From Acanthochromis polyacanthus (taxonomy: Eukaryota > Chordata > Actinopteri > Pomacentridae), in the NCBI RefSeq assembly GCF_021347895.1, contig NC_067122.1, forward strand, positions 12,637,983 through 12,701,982: DNA of 64,000 nucleotides. The letters run 5' to 3'. Below are positions 1 to 10,584 of the stretch, in pieces (position 1 is the first letter of the stretch; each line of letters begins with the position of its first letter). The translations under genes were made by a program, and so were the position numbers. The notes beneath the pieces were generated by a model. That model had not been told where the DNA came from, did not search any database, and was given only the letters and a program-made list of their open reading frames with translations.

Positions 1-1511
1 ACAACAGGCTGCTGGGCACAGACATGTAAAAGCTCAACCACCCCTTATAGATAAGATCAAGACAGGATCCACCAGAGTGAAAGAAATACAAAACATCTAA
101 ACAAGGAATGGCTGTGCTGTTTGTGCTTTTCGTGGTCATTTATCTCTCTTCTTACATCACGTTGCAGTTGTATTGCATCTCTGCAGGCATTTTCTGTCTT
201 GTTCTTGTCATTTTGCATCTCTTTGTGTCTGTTTTGTGTCTCTTCTTGTTTTTCTTAGTTATTTTGTATTGTTTTGCGGGGAAGCTCCAAGCAGGAAATA
301 TTACCCGTCACTTCAGATTTGTCCTTCTCTGTCCCCCTTGACCCTTTGGACTCCTGGACTATTCTCACTAGACCCATCCAGTACAACAGTTTCACGAATC
401 CTTGTGAGACCGGGTTGTCCAGTAATATATCCATGGAGCCAGGGGCTTACTAGACATCTGGAAGGCAGCTAGTTGACCTCTGGAGCTTCTGTGCTGCATG
501 GTTAGCGGAGCACATTGGATCCCACTGCTAAACCAATTGAGAGAGGAGCTGGAGGTGGTAGGGAAGGGGTGAGGAGGGGTGGACTGGGAAGGCTCTGTGG
601 TTGAGGTGTGAACTGGGTCTCTCACATTTATCATAGTCAGGTGGAACACTGAATGAACCCGAGCAGCCACTCCTCCCTACTCCTTACTGCATCTTACAGA
701 TAATGGAACACCGGAAACCGCTGGGGCTTTCTGAGAGAGCACTGCAGGACCACATAGATTACTGAAGAAACAGTACAGAGGAATACATGGGGAATGTATT
801 TCACACGAGCATACCAACACTTTGAACTGTTTCACTTGTTTTCTGAAACTTGCCGGCTTTTGCCTCCTTCCAGAAATCAATTAAAGAACAGATTTACTAA
901 ACCTTATACGAGTGTGACGACTGATGAGTATTTAAAAATCTTTCTGCTTCTCCGTGTGTCTCCTCCGCTATGGATCAATAACTCTTTTATACTGTCTATA
1001 ATTGAAATGCAGGGAGCCTGAGGTGATTTAGTTGGCTTTAATTTCCTTGTTTGTCATGAATACTAATATAAGCCCAAGGACATCAGATCTCCATTCATCT
1101 AGAAATGCACACTAACACATACACGCATTCTAATATTAACTGATATGCGCTTCAATTACAGGGTTGAGAGGGTCATTTTAAAAATGCAGTCAAATACAAT
1201 TAATATTTATCTGTGAAAAATGTGGTCAGTAACCTAATCCAATGTAACTTTATAACTGTCAAATACAAATACAATGACTTTTACTGAAGTGAATCCATAC
1301 ACTGTCTAGGAGTGCATCCCATAATTTGGTTTCTATCTTTCAGCTACCAGTTGGAGTGAGATTCTGAGAAGGTGGCAGGTGGGGTTACTGACTGAATAAA
1401 CAGATACAAGATTATACAATATAATATTTAATGTATATAATATTTTACCATAATTTATTTCATAGACATTTGTGTGAGCTTATCTGATGCTCTTGTAGGA
1501 AAAAGTATATT
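1..1511. other. Intergenic DNA with a T-rich, imperfectly repeated stretch
   Basis: No gene is recognised. At about 110-290 there is a T-rich run in which versions of a TTTTGTGTCTCTT-like word recur at roughly 20-base spacing. This gives the open frames there a spurious membrane-protein look (L, V, F, C-rich). It may be a decayed minisatellite. The rest is AT-rich with no clear feature. Confidence 0.4.
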
Positions 1512-1513
1512 AT

Positions 1514-1869
1514 ACTGTACATCGACATGGTTTGGGGTCAACTAGGCATGTTCTTAATGAAAACTCACACTTTAATTCATGTGCTTACATAATTGCATAA
1601 GGGTTTTCTAAACATCAATTAGCCTTTCAACACCATTAGCTAACATAATGTAACATTAGAACACAGGAGTGATGGTTGCTGGAAATGTTCCTCTGTACCC
1701 CTATGGAGATATTCCAGTAAAAATCAGCCGTTTCCAGCTAGAATAATCATTTACCACATTAACAATGTCTGGACTGATTAATCTAATGCCATCTTCATTG
1801 AAAAAATGCTTTTCTTTTAAAAAAGAAGGACATTTCTTAGTGACTCCAAATTTTTTGAACAGTAGTGTA
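1514..1869. mobile_element. Tc1/mariner-type MITE, copy 1
   Basis: The left end carries a diverged terminal repeat leading into GTTTGGGGTC, and the right end reads GTGACTCCAAATTTTTTGAA then CAGTAGTGTA, its inverted partner. TA dinucleotides flank both sides. The interior is about 80% like the copy at 16647 by eye, sharing AACACCATTAGCTAAC and ACACAGGAGTGATGGTTGCT in the same order. At about 356 bp it encodes no transposase, so it is non-autonomous. The family is widespread in fish genomes. Confidence 0.8.
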
Positions 1870-1871
1870 TA

Positions 1872-3946
1872 TTCTAACAAATCCAAAACATGAGGAATAA
1901 ATAAATATATACACATTTGTGAGAGTGACAAGATTATTTTTCTAATACAACATCATGTTTAGAGACACCTCCTCCTAAGAACTACAATTGCAGTCAACAA
2001 TTCTAATAAGTTCTAGACAAATTCTGGCTCTGTAAATGAGAAGCAAGCAAGTTCCTACAGACATTTGTGCTCCTGCACAGAACATGAAGCTGAAGGGAGG
2101 GGAGCTGGGAGGAGAAAGAGGTTATTATGGCATTAAATATAGCACCTGCCAACCATGTAAATGTGAAAACTTGCGAAAGACCAACAATATTCCTTCAAAA
2201 ATGCATTCAATTTGTTATAAACTTGCTTGTAAGAACATTATTTCTTTTTAATTGTGCTCGATAAATTAACGACCGGCCATAATCTCCTCACTGATAAGCA
2301 GTTACAAGCTACAAAATCATTATTTCACGTATTGTTGCAGTCAATTAGAGCTACTAAACTGAAGGGTTTGGTGCTGGTCTTTAGATGCTCTACAGACAGT
2401 AATACAGAGGTGAAGCCAGTCAATCTCAGCCTCAAAGTTGACTAATATATAGGCTCAACTCGTACATAATTGCTGTTCACTTATAGCTTGTTCATGAGAA
2501 TTCACCAGGTGTGGATGAAGACGACTCATTGACTATGAGAGCATTCCAGCAGATTAGGATTGGGCTTGTTCTGTCTTCCATAGTGGCAGATGTTCTTCTA
2601 TTATTAAAAAAATAACAATAATAGTTATTCTTAACAAATATCTCAATGACACATTTCCCCAAAATGCATTTATTATATGTCCATTGCAATTTCCTAGAAT
2701 GTAATCTGACATACTTAAAAGTCCACAAACATTTAAAAAAAAAACAGGAAGATTAATTTTCCTGTCACGGAAAACAAATCAAAGCAACACATTTCTACAA
2801 CTGACAAGCTGGGAACCTTTATTTTTCTAGTAATTTGTGCTTCAAAAATCACATCAATAATATGGTGATTGTCACAATATTTCAACCACGTAATTATTCA
2901 ACTCAGGGAAATGCATAACGGTTCAAAAACTAGTTTGTTTATTTATTTAAATAGAACTTTCTTATTCATTACATGACTTTTCATCAAGCAAATTCAAATT
3001 CTGAGCAATGTGTCTTTCCAAAGGCCTGAAGGGGCCTGAGAAATGTGCAGTTTCCTGTTTAATAAAAGGAAAAAAAAAGGTTCTAACCACTTCCCATCTC
3101 TCTTCTACTTTAGTCGGTCACCTGTACACTTTACCCTCAGAGAAAGGCGAAATTACAGGAGAGAGGGGGGAAAGCGGTGGCAGCATGTTAAAATGAGGAG
3201 GAAAGAGCAAAAGGAGTGCAGGACCTTGTTAAAAGCCCCTCTGTGACAGCCAAGGAAGGGCTGCAGCTGTGAGTCATTAAATGTGGCTGAAGCTGCAGAG
3301 AGTGACTGACAAAAAAAGAGATGTATGGACAGAGAGAGAGGATTTCAGAGGTAGGTATGGCAATAAGCAGAAAAATCATAGTCTGGAAATGGAAGATCAT
3401 GTCGAAGCTCACTAAGATGAGTAACACTGACATTTTCACAATTAAAGGTATAAGCAAACGTATCACTAGTGATAGAGCATCTAGATTTAGGAAACACTGT
3501 TTTTATGATTAATGTTTGCTAAGCAACATAAACTGTTCTAGCCAATGAGCTAATTAGCATGAGGTAACAGCAGTGCCTGAGAAGATCTGATTATTAACCG
3601 GTTAGCAAAGGTTAGCTGCTACATCACCTAGCTCATGGTTGGTGTTTAAATACACTATACTTTTTTTTAAAGAATTTTATGGAATATTTTACCATTTTTT
3701 TTCAGATTTTAATTATTATAAAAGACACCATATTTTAGAAAGTATGCTGAAATTCTTATATACAGAACACTTTGAGATTATTCTGAAAATACAAAAAAAA
3801 AAACCTTGTAGGTTCAGTGTGTAAGGTGACAATATTTTTTCACGTCAGTATAGATGACATGATTTAAAGGATATACGATATTTGAAGGGTTGGTGACACA
3901 TCTGATGGTCCCTTAATGAATTAAAACACTTGTTTATTTGCATAAT
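1872..3946. other. Intergenic DNA, no gene recognised
   Basis: AT-rich sequence with short open frames only, none with recognisable domains or splice structure. Nothing repetitive was recognised apart from short A and T runs. Confidence 0.4.
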
Positions 3947-3958
3947 AAATCCACTGTC

Positions 3959-4323
3959 GGGCTGCTCAGTGGCGTAGTGGTTAGCACTTTCGCCTTGCAG
4001 CAAGAAGATCCCCGGTTCGCTTCCTGGCCTTCCTGGGATCTTTCTGCATGGAGTTCGCATGTTCTCCCTGTGCATGCGTGGGTTTCCTCCGGGCACTCCG
4101 GCTTCCTCCCACAGTCCAAAAACATGCTGAGGTTAATTGAGTACTCTAAATTGCCCGTAGGTGTGAATGCGGGTGTGGTTGTTCGTCTGTGTGTGTGGCC
4201 CTGCAACAGACTGGTGACTTGTCCTGGGTGTCCCCTGCCTTCGCCCGAGTCGACTGGGATAGGCTCCAGTGTCCCCCGCGACCCTGGTGAGGATGGAGCG
4301 GTGTATAGAGAATGGATGGATGG
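3959..4323 (+). mobile_element. V-SINE (tRNA-derived SINE), copy 1
   Basis: The 5' end is tRNA-like: A box TGGCGTAGTGG at 3970-3980 and B box GGTTCGCTTCC at 4014-4024. The strongly conserved V-SINE/DANA-type middle follows (ATGGAGTTCGCATGTTCTCC, then TTCCTCCCACAGTCC). The 3' end has a LINE-like tail finishing in ATGG repeats. A perfect 12-bp target duplication AAATCCACTGTC lies at 3947-3958 and 4324-4335, so both edges are exact and the insertion is fairly recent. Confidence 0.9.
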
Positions 4324-4335
4324 AAATCCACTGTC

Positions 4336-5499
4336 TTCAGCTGACTGGTTATTTTATTTGAGCAACACAAAGTGGCAAAAGTTACAGTGATGTAAAAATG
4401 GATAAAACTGGATAAAATATGTTGAAAAACAGTTGAACTGTGGTGACAAATCTGAGAATTCTCAGCTGGCCTGTAGATGCTCACTTTGTCCAAAGTAGTC
4501 ATACAGTCTGGTGGTTACAGAAAGGACAGTTTAATATTACAATCAAATATGCTCATATAGATTCAGAAACAACAACACTGAATTCCTTCACAACCTAACT
4601 TTTCCTCAGTCTGGATAACAATGCCCTTTGTTTGGTATTTTGTTTTCTAAGAAGCATCTGGGCTTACATCGGGTACCTTTTCCTGACAACCGATGTAATG
4701 AAAGTCTCACATGTTGTTTAGCGTTTAGCCTTGTGTTGGAGCCTTTTAATCGTAGGAGACACTTGAGCCGGCTTGAAGTTGTCATTGTGAAAACTCCAAA
4801 AAGGAAGGACATGGAAACTGTTGTCTCCCTGTTTATGGTTCGTCATGCTTTGTTGTGTTCATGCCTCATATTGTCATGGCTGGGTTTGATCCCACAACAG
4901 CAAACATTTCACTTTGTCAAGAATACAAAAGAGGAACCACAGGTGGGGATGTTTACAGCACGACCAATTAAAACTTTCATTGTTTCAGGAATGTTTTAGA
5001 AGTTGGTTAATAATGATTGCAATCACATTTCATGCTGCACAGGTAGCGTTTCATGTGACAGTGGACCACAGTCACCTGCAGTTCTTCATGTAGCAGCTCA
5101 GTGCAGCAGCTTCTATTCTAACTCCAATACTTTTGCAGAAAGAAGCTGAAAACAAGTCTCAGTCTGCACACCTGAATATCTGACAAGTGTGTCAGAGGAA
5201 AGCACAACTAGAAGATAGAAAAACACTTGCATATTGCCTTTTGCTCTAATATTTACAAGCAAAACTTCATGAGGTGTCTGAGAAAGTATCACATAATAGT
5301 AAACTATATAGTAAATAGAGTATATAGTTTATTGTTTTATACAATGTACAGAAAGTCCCTACACTGACTAAATTGATAAATGAAAAAATGCTGCCAAAGA
5401 AAACCTTGAAGAAATATTAAAGAAAATCAAATTTTCTACCTTGCCGACATGTCCATGTGGCATTTTTTATATGCTAAAAGGCATATAAAGAATGAACTA
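4336..5499. other. Intergenic DNA, with a small inverted repeat
   Basis: No gene is recognised. An inverted repeat with 11-bp arms (TAAACTATATA at 5300-5310 and its complement at 5321-5331) encloses a 10-base loop. The 123-residue open frame at 4628-4999 has no recognisable domain. Confidence 0.4.
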
Positions 5500-5795
5500 A
5501 AAATTGAAACTGCAGTATATAGACAACAGTCTCAAAAAAAAAACAATCCTTGCAGGGTGGGACTTATCATCGTAACATTATTTCTCTTCAGTTTCCAGCT
5601 CGAACATGTATGACTGAATTACTCCAGTATTACACCTTGTGTTGTACAGTAGTTTCACAGTGCTTAACAGAGTCGTTTAAAGTTAGGAAGGGATCATTTC
5701 CATTGCAAAAAAAATGCCTTTAAATATGTGAATTAGATACACATAGATTAGTTTTCAGGGGTTTAATCAATGACTAGAGAGGGGTGTCAAGAATT
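5500..5795. repeat. Unclassified dispersed repeat, copy 1
   Basis: Several blocks run collinearly with 46830-47780. They include GAAACTGCAG with CAGTCTCAAAAAAAA, a CAGGGTG(G/A)GACTT block, GTATG(A/G)CTGAATTA, GTAGTTT(C/T)ACAGTG, AAGGGATCATTT and GTTTAATCAATGA. Neither copy has an obvious coding frame. The type of element is unknown. Confidence 0.55.
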
Positions 5796-5799
5796 TTGA

Positions 5800-7754
5800 C
5801 TTATACAAGCCATTTGACTGTCTTTCTCATATGTTCATGCTTTCTAGCATGAACACATGTAGTTTTTTGTTTTTCCCATTTCCAGAGTTTCCTCTATGGC
5901 CTCCTGATGAGGCCTATGTGCTAACATTAAACATTAGGCGTGTAATGTAATATGCATTTCGCTGAACATCCTGATTCAAAAATGTTACGCCAAAATCTAT
6001 TGCTTTTCACTTTTTCAGAATGAACAAACAGCAAACTATCAGAAGTTTGTGACCTCCAAAACATCAAAAATATTTACCCCATGAGTCTTTAATCATTCAG
6101 TCCTTGTCAAATTTTCAGTCACGGACACTGACTCTGGCAAATGGCACAAATGAATAATTCAACAGTCAAAGCAGCCTATCAGAGAAACTAACTCCTCTGG
6201 TGTTTGGAGGCTATCTCAGATAGTTGTGTAAAATCCAGCAGTCACCATATGCTTAATGAATAAGAGCCCAGATAAAATAGCTTAACAGCTTTTAAATTTA
6301 GAAAAAGCTTTCTGATCCTTGACATCTCCAGGCGCCACTCCAGGTTCAAGAAAATGTCCGGTCTGATTTCAACGCAGGAGAGAAGCCCAGATACAATTCA
6401 CAAAACATTCAGCTCTCAAAAAAGGTTTCTCACACTCTGACATAATAAAAAAAACATCCCCAGAGAATATATTCCGCTACCAGCAGGACTTTACTGTGGT
6501 GTCAGTCAGGCGGGAATTCAGTATTCATTTTCTGTTGTTGGTTTCAATTTATCACTTAATGAATTTCAAATAAACTTCTCAACTTGTCGTGTCCCACATT
6601 TATCCATTCCTCCTCATATGACTTTACAAACCCTAAAATCTTCCCCTTCACTGCCAAGTTACAAGAGCGGAAGATATGAAAAATTCTGAGAGGCAACAAG
6701 ATGTAATGCAACAGAGATTTTAATGGCATGAGTTGCCTCAAACAAGATTTACTTTGAACTGACTTGCATCCCAGTTCAGTGTTTCTACTTTTCCAGGCAA
6801 TTTTCATGAAGGTAAAAGCAGTATCTCTGCCGACTGCTCCAGATGCTGAAAGCAGGGCTTTTAACAAGAGTTGCAAAAAACCTGCGTTACTCCATGAACA
6901 ACCTAACAAAATGGAGGGATTCGTACACAGTTTTCAGTGTTTCAAAGTCATCCTATCAAGGAGAGAAATCTAAAAGCTGGAGCATCAGGGGAACTAAAGC
7001 AATGGAGGGAGAGGACTCTCATTTGGCTTCAGTTCTCCTACAGCAGCCATGATCCCCAGGCTGATGGATGAAGGGTAGAACTCATCTCATGACTAATTAT
7101 TTATCTTCCCTCCAGAAGTTTATGTCTGGAGGTTGGAAATAATACAACTCCTTGCTCTGACCAAGCAGTAAACAAACTAGAATGATGGAGGTGACTGACT
7201 CGCCTTTTTCTTCCTCACAACATCGTAGAGCAAAGCAGCCATACAGACAGCCCAGAAACAAGATCTGGAAAGTTTGATTTCTCCCTTCCTGTGGGTGTGT
7301 GGATTTGGTTATGTTAAGGAAAGTATTATTCTAAATTGTGGGGAATTATGGTGACTTTTTCTCATCACAGTTGTTGTAATAACTTAGTTTTAACCATATA
7401 GTTTGTTTTTTAAAATTATGGTGTCAAATAATGTCAAGATGATCCATTCAGCCGGCTCATTGCTGTCCCCAGGCTACTGAAGGGGACTGAAATATAATAA
7501 TTTAGAGTGGCATTGCCCTTCTATTGTGCAATTAGGTTCATGATGAGCCATCTTTTAATGAAATTCAGTTGTGATTTTCCTGTAATAAGTGAAATTGTCT
7601 GTCATAAAAATGTCTATTGTCATTAGTGAAACATGTTTTCAAGTATTATCATAAACAGCAAGAAGAAACAAAGACTGTTAGAGAAACGGGACGGGATTCA
7701 TTCATTCATTGTCATGTAAAGAATAGTTTTGAATATTTTTCTACTCACTCATCT
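5800..7754. other. Intergenic DNA, no gene recognised
   Basis: Only short open frames without recognisable domains. The opposed frames near 6556-7052 have no homology that I recognise and no splice context. Confidence 0.4.
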
Positions 7755-8318
7755 CCAGTCTTTCCCACCGTCGCTCATAGGCAACTTCGGATTGTTGGGT
7801 TTTCCTTTCTCTGTTTCTTTTTTTTTTTTTTTTGTCAGGTCTGTGCTTTACTATGCTAAGCCCTGTGAGATGACATATGTTGTGAATTTGTGCTATATAA
7901 ATACAATTGAATGGAACTGGATTTGGGCTGCACAGTGACTTAGTGGTTAACACCGTTGCCTCGCAGCTGGAAGATCCCGGTTCAAATCCCAGCCTGGGAT
8001 CTTGCTGCATGGAGGCTGCATGTTCTCCCTGTACAAGTGTGGGGTTTCTCTGGGTACTCTGGCTTCCTCCCACAGTCCAAAAATATGCAAAGGTGAAGTT
8101 TTTACTCTAATTTGTCCATAGGTGGGAATGTGAGTGTGCTTGTTTGTCTCTCTGTGTGGTCATGATAGACTGATGACCTGTCCAGGCTGTCCCCCGCCTT
8201 CACCTTACGTCAGCTGGGATATGTTCCAGCTCCCCTGTGATCCTAATGAGGATTAAACAGTGTGTAGACAATGAGAGATGGATGAACTGAACTGAAGTGT
8301 ATTGAATTTAATTGAAAA
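7755..8318 (+). mobile_element. L2-type LINE 3' end, interrupted by a V-SINE
   Basis: The first part (7755-7924) carries the typical teleost L2 3' UTR ending: CCCACCGTCGCTCATAGG, GGATTGTTGGGTTTTC, then a CCCTGTGAGATGA block and GTGCTATATAAATACAATTG. The ATTGA-type tail resumes after the SINE at about 8286-8318 (GAACTGAACTGAAG, TATTGAATTTAATTGA). No coding part of the LINE remains. Confidence 0.7.
7925..8285 (+). mobile_element. V-SINE, copy 2, inside an L2 tail
   Basis: It has the same order of parts as the 3959 copy: tRNA-like head (B box GGTTCAAATCCC), conserved middle with CATGTTCTCCCTGT and CTTCCTCCCACAGTCC, and a GATGGATG end. It is more diverged than the other two copies and has no clear target duplication. 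This is expected if it landed in the tandem ATTGA tail of the LINE, where duplicates cannot be told apart. Confidence 0.85.
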
Positions 8319-10270
8319 ACTGCGTGCCAAGTGTACTTTTAGAGAGTTAGTAGCTTTTGTTATCATTCCACCTCCCCACATTGGCCAAGCAGTAATACTT
8401 TGCTTTGTATAACTACTCTGAACCACAAGGGGAACAAACTCGACAGTCAAAACATTTTTTGTCAGTGTCTTAAAGGATATGTCTTGGCTACTGCATGTAG
8501 GTTTGTTGCTGGAGCAAATTGCCAGTGCTCAAACAACACACGACGGTTTCAATGCAGATACCAACTCGATTTGGCTCACGATAATGTTCAGCTGAACTTG
8601 TGAAAGTTCTTTCTCAAAGGACCAAAACTGTGGGTTTCAATTTAGATTTATTACAGTCTAGCTGCTCCTCACAGTAAGCATAGAAAGGATAAATATCTCT
8701 TTCAATGTGCATTTTGTCTATATAAAAAAATATATAATAGTACAAGCTTTCCCTTAAAATCCCCCTTAATGGAGTAAAACCTTCAACAGGTAGATAAGAG
8801 TGTCCACAGACATTTGTCCATGAATCTTACAATGAAGATAACTGTAACATTACATGTGTGTTTGGTTGATTGTGATGCTCTGTCATCACACAAATCCATC
8901 TGTAGTCCACCGAGTCCAAGCTACAGCTCTTTTCTTGTCTGTCGGCAGCACTGTAGAGATCAGGCTTTCCTCTGGATTTACACTCCCTTCAAAACCAAGC
9001 AGACACCTAACAGGAGGCATCCAATTCTAATAGAGGGAGGTCTGTGTCCTCTAGCACTTTCAGTTCCTCTAATCTCTTATTAATGCTTTCAAGGTTAGAG
9101 CCCGATGAGTTGGAGAACAGGGGTGAAGTGGGGGGTGGGAAGAAAGCACTGGTGGATGGGAGATGGAAGGAGTGAGAAGAAAAAAAAACATGGGAGGCCA
9201 AAAACCTCTCTCATCTCTCGATGAACTAATCATTAGATCATGCAGAGGAGAAGAAAGGCCTGAGTCCTGGAGCTTCACACAGACCAGGATCAAAGGGAAT
9301 CTCCATCTGATCCAAATGTCATTTGAATGTTTTATGGTAGTCAGGGTGTTGAGGTGAGGCTTGAATAAGATGTGACTCAGGAGATCCCGATCAGAGTTGG
9401 TCGATTATTTACCGATGAGAACAGACGGAGAACTATTGGGAGCTTTTTTCTGAGCATAAAAATTGTATTTATAAACAATTTACAATTCTGAGCAAATATA
9501 CATTAAGTCGTGGTGTTTCATGACAGCATTTCAAAGTTTTGTTCCCTTTATGTTTTTGTCTTTACATTTATGACTGCTGAGGCTGCACCACTACATTTAT
9601 ACAATAAATCTACAATACATAGGTTTGAATAATGGAGCAATGAGATGATGCATTCAGCATCCACCCACACACACACTTTATTTTTTTCATGCATACCTTG
9701 TGTAACTGACATACCAAACAGGAAGAAGAATAATTAATTTACGTCACTGAAAGGTTAAGAACAATGTACTGTATCTCGCTCTTTCTTCCTTTTAATTTAT
9801 CAGCGTTCAGCCTCTTATTACACATTCACACCTACATTCCTCCAAGGTGCATGTTGTGGATAAATCTGGGTACAGCATCTGGAAATTCATGCATGAATGC
9901 TGCTAATGCAAAGAAACCTTCACGCAAACGCAGATTCCTACAGCTCTGACAAAGCCATTCAAAGATGCAGGGAAGCTATTGTGTTCAAAAGCATTGTTTC
10001 CTCAGAGGATAGAGCACAGTATGAGTATTTACAGTTTATCATAAGGGAAGCCACGGACTTGGATAAAGTGTGAAAGCACATGCATGCATGCAAACTCATT
10101 TTGAATTTGGCATGGTGTGCCGTTTCAAAACTTTGATTTCTTGGTGCATGAGAGGGATTTATGACACACTAACATTGTGGAAACATTGACAAGAAGCGTA
10201 ACATAAATAATAAAGTATGCCTGAAAGGAGGAAGAATGTGAAAGCTGTGAATGTTGGTTTTCAGTGAACA
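8319..10270. other. Intergenic DNA upstream of the TRIM gene
   Basis: No gene is recognised. Short open frames at 8814-9357 have no domains. A purine-rich stretch (about 9118-9190) makes the opposite-strand frames serine- and proline-rich. The last few hundred bases may contain TRIM regulatory sequence. Confidence 0.4.
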
Positions 10271-10275
10271 GAGTC

Positions 10276-10282
10276 TATAAAG
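10276..10282 (+). promoter_or_regulatory. Possible TATA box
   Basis: TATAAAG occurs about 160 bp before the likely splice donor of the TRIM first exon. If it were used, the IRF-like site would fall inside the first exon. A start just downstream of the IRF site (about 10380) is equally plausible, so this call is weak. Confidence 0.25.
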
Positions 10283-10342
10283 GGTTAACATGTGCCGGTT
10301 AGATGAGGAAATGGGAGGAGACTCTAAAGTCAGGCCAAAAGA

Positions 10343-10353
10343 GAAACTGAAAG
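10343..10353 (+). promoter_or_regulatory. Candidate interferon-response (IRF/ISRE) element upstream of the TRIM gene
   Basis: The motif GAAACTGAAAG fits the IRF-element pattern GAAANNGAAA and matches 11 of 12 positions of the longer consensus. It lies about 240 bp before the TRIM start codon and about 85 bp before a good splice donor. Many fish TRIM genes are interferon-induced, so the placement makes sense. A single short match can arise by chance; no expression evidence is available here. Confidence 0.5.
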
Positions 10354-10436
10354 AAAGAAAAGTGCCTTGTGTTCTCAAACTTTCCTCACTCGTGTTGTAA
10401 ACTTTCCTCCATATTTTAGAGAATTCTTCAGAACAG

Positions 10437-10582
10437 GTACAGTAACATTCTTTAAAAAGTTTGCAGTCTTGTTTTTTTTAAGTAAACAAGTTTATTTTTG
10501 CAATTTCAAACGCTGACAGTAGTGAAACTATTGTGACTTTATGGTGGTCTAACATTTTTATATCTGTTCTTGTGTATTGTAG
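10437..10582 (+). other. Probable 5'-UTR intron of the TRIM gene
   Basis: A strong donor (CAG then GTACAGT, GT at 10437-10438) and a pyrimidine-rich acceptor ending in AG at 10581-10582 frame a 146-bp intron, a common size for fish. The coding exon would then start two bases before the ATG. This implies a non-coding first exon ending at 10436. It is inferred from splice signals only. Confidence 0.55.
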
Positions 10583-10584
10583 AC

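Noticed and set aside
1701..1931. 76-residue minus-strand frame
   Set aside because: It lies within the Tc1-type MITE, which is non-coding, and runs into flanking DNA.
3959..4030. A tRNA gene
   Set aside because: The A and B boxes belong to the tRNA-derived head of a SINE; the sequence does not fold into a full cloverleaf and continues into the SINE body.
3938..4390. 150-residue frame on the plus strand
   Set aside because: It is a read-through of the V-SINE; the same false frames recur at 7907 and 40816 with the other copies.
10570..10584. Five extra residues at the TRIM N-terminus (start at 10570)
   Set aside because: That start is a TTG inside the pyrimidine-rich splice acceptor; the ATG at 10585 is the first real start.
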